Shown piece after piece: positions 63,451-64,000 of a stretch of 64,000 nt of DNA. The notes under the pieces are model-generated. The model was not told where the DNA came from, did not search any database, and saw only the letters and a list, made by a program, of their open reading frames with translations. The position numbers were made by a program, and so were the translations under genes. The DNA lies in contig JAHBXF010000001.1 in the NCBI GenBank assembly GCA_019636615.1, forward strand, positions 124,001 to 188,000, in the 5' to 3' direction. This DNA is from Phycisphaeraceae bacterium. Lineage in GTDB: Bacteria > Planctomycetota > Phycisphaerae > Phycisphaerales > UBA1924. Within the stretch, counting starts at the first letter, position 1. Every line of letters starts with the position of its first letter.

Positions 63451-64000
63451 ATGATCCGAGTCGAACAGGTCAAAAAGTCTTTCGGCGCAGTCCAGGCCGT
63501 GCGCGATGTCTCCTTCGAACTCGCTCCCGGCCAGGTGACCGGTCTGCTCGGGCCCAACGGCGCGGGCAAATCGACAACCATCCGAATGATCGTCGGCTTC
63601 TTCATGCCCGACGAAGGCCGCGTCCTCATCGACGGCATCGACACCCTCGCCAACGCCTCCGCCGCACGTTCACGCATCGGCTACCTCCCCGAATCCGCCC
63701 CGCTCTACCCAGAGATGAAAGTGGCCGAATACCTCGACTTCCGCGGCCGGCTCTTCTGCATGCCCCGGACCAGCCGCGTAGCCGCCATCGAGAAGGTCAT
63801 CGACCGCTGCCGCCTGGGCGAGATGCGCCGCCGCCGGCTGGCGCACCTGAGCAAGGGCTACCGCCAGCGCGTGGGCCTGGCCGCCGCGCTGCTGCACGAT
63901 CCTCCCGTGCTCGTGCTGGATGAACCCACCAACGGCCTTGACCCCGGCCAGATCCGCGAGACGCGCGAACTCATCCGCGAACTCTCGGCGGACAAAACCA
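63451..64000 (+). CDS. ABC transporter ATP-binding protein, 3' end beyond the window
   Basis: The frame is open from ATG 63451 to the end of the window (183 residues so far). Walker A LLGPNGAGKSTT at about residues 32-43, signature LSKGYRQRVGLAAALLHDPP (about 133-152), Walker B VLVLDEPTNGLDPGQ (about 154-168). The MIRVEQVKKSFGAVQAVRDV start is typical of ABC-2-type exporters (for example GldA-like). Permease partner is probably next, outside the window. No Shine-Dalgarno is obvious. Confidence 0.93.
   Translation, partial: MIRVEQVKKSFGAVQAVRDVSFELAPGQVTGLLGPNGAGKSTTIRMIVGFFMPDEGRVLIDGIDTLANASAARSRIGYLPESAPLYPEMKVAEYLDFRGRLFCMPRTSRVAAIEKVIDRCRLGEMRRRRLAHLSKGYRQRVGLAAALLHDPPVLVLDEPTNGLDPGQIRETRELIRELSADKT

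Overview
The window looks like a chromosomal segment of a high-GC (roughly two-thirds G+C) planctomycete, most likely a Phycisphaerae-type organism. Four things point there: two secreted proteins ending in the Cys-framed, dockerin-like calcium-loop module common in that class (CPADFN.DGG.DGAD), a secreted protein with a PEP-CTERM-like tail, a squalene-route (C30) carotenoid cluster of the kind described in Planctomycetes, and several conserved proteins with a planctomycete flavour (a TPR protein carrying two RNA polymerase alpha C-terminal domains; a 662-residue anchored protein). Taxonomy is inference from content only.

Layout. 1-5.7 kb: end of an AsmA-like protein, a LOG-family protein, a lipoprotein and a divergent HD-GYP protein. 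5.8-11.8 kb (minus): an orphan membrane-fusion protein, the TPR/double alpha-CTD protein, a MATE transporter and glyA. 11.9-18.6 kb: a non-flagellar type III secretion cluster, sctV on the minus strand and, divergently, an unknown gene followed by sctJ-sctK-sctL-sctN-sctO on the plus strand, mostly with 4-nt start/stop overlaps. 18.6-25.4 kb: a C30 carotenoid/staphyloxanthin-like cluster (two CrtI-type desaturases/oxidases, aldehyde dehydrogenase, acyltransferase, glycosyltransferase). 25.5-29.2 kb: two unknown proteins, a LURP-one-like protein, the RNase P RNA gene (minus strand, with a probable terminator), a weak Gfo/Idh-like protein and tRNA-Thr. 29.2-33.3 kb: gpmI, a FabZ-like/ACP/FabZ-like cluster and recO. 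33.7-34.8 kb: tRNA-Lys and a largely non-coding stretch with two perfect hairpins and one small ORF.

34.8-41.4 kb: an RND multidrug efflux system. The lipoprotein adaptor diverges from tetR-tolC-RND permease, with a perfect 14-bp palindrome between them as the likely TetR operator. 41.5-42.2 kb: a PEP-CTERM-like secreted protein. 42.5-44.9 kb: a small genomic island of about 2.3 kb bounded by a 56-bp direct repeat (55/56 identical) that is the 3' part of tRNA-Leu(TAA). It carries an unknown protein, an AlbA_2 (Schlafen-like) protein and a tiny ORF but no visible integrase. 45-51.5 kb: a 662-residue anchored protein behind a good sigma-70 promoter, queD, miaA, mtfA-like and rimO. 51.5-53.6 kb: an ArsR-controlled operon (ArsR, SRPBCC, small membrane protein, DUF899). 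53.7-57.2 kb: a K+ channel with two RCK modules and a secreted subtilase. 57.4-61.3 kb: two secreted proteins with dockerin-like tails. 61.5-64 kb: a PAS-GAF-REC signalling protein and the start of an ABC transporter ATPase that runs off the end.

Most genes are housekeeping or envelope functions. The parts with most novelty are the type III secretion cluster, the TPR/double alpha-CTD protein, the ACP with an extended loop between two FabZ-like proteins, and the tRNA-Leu mini-island.
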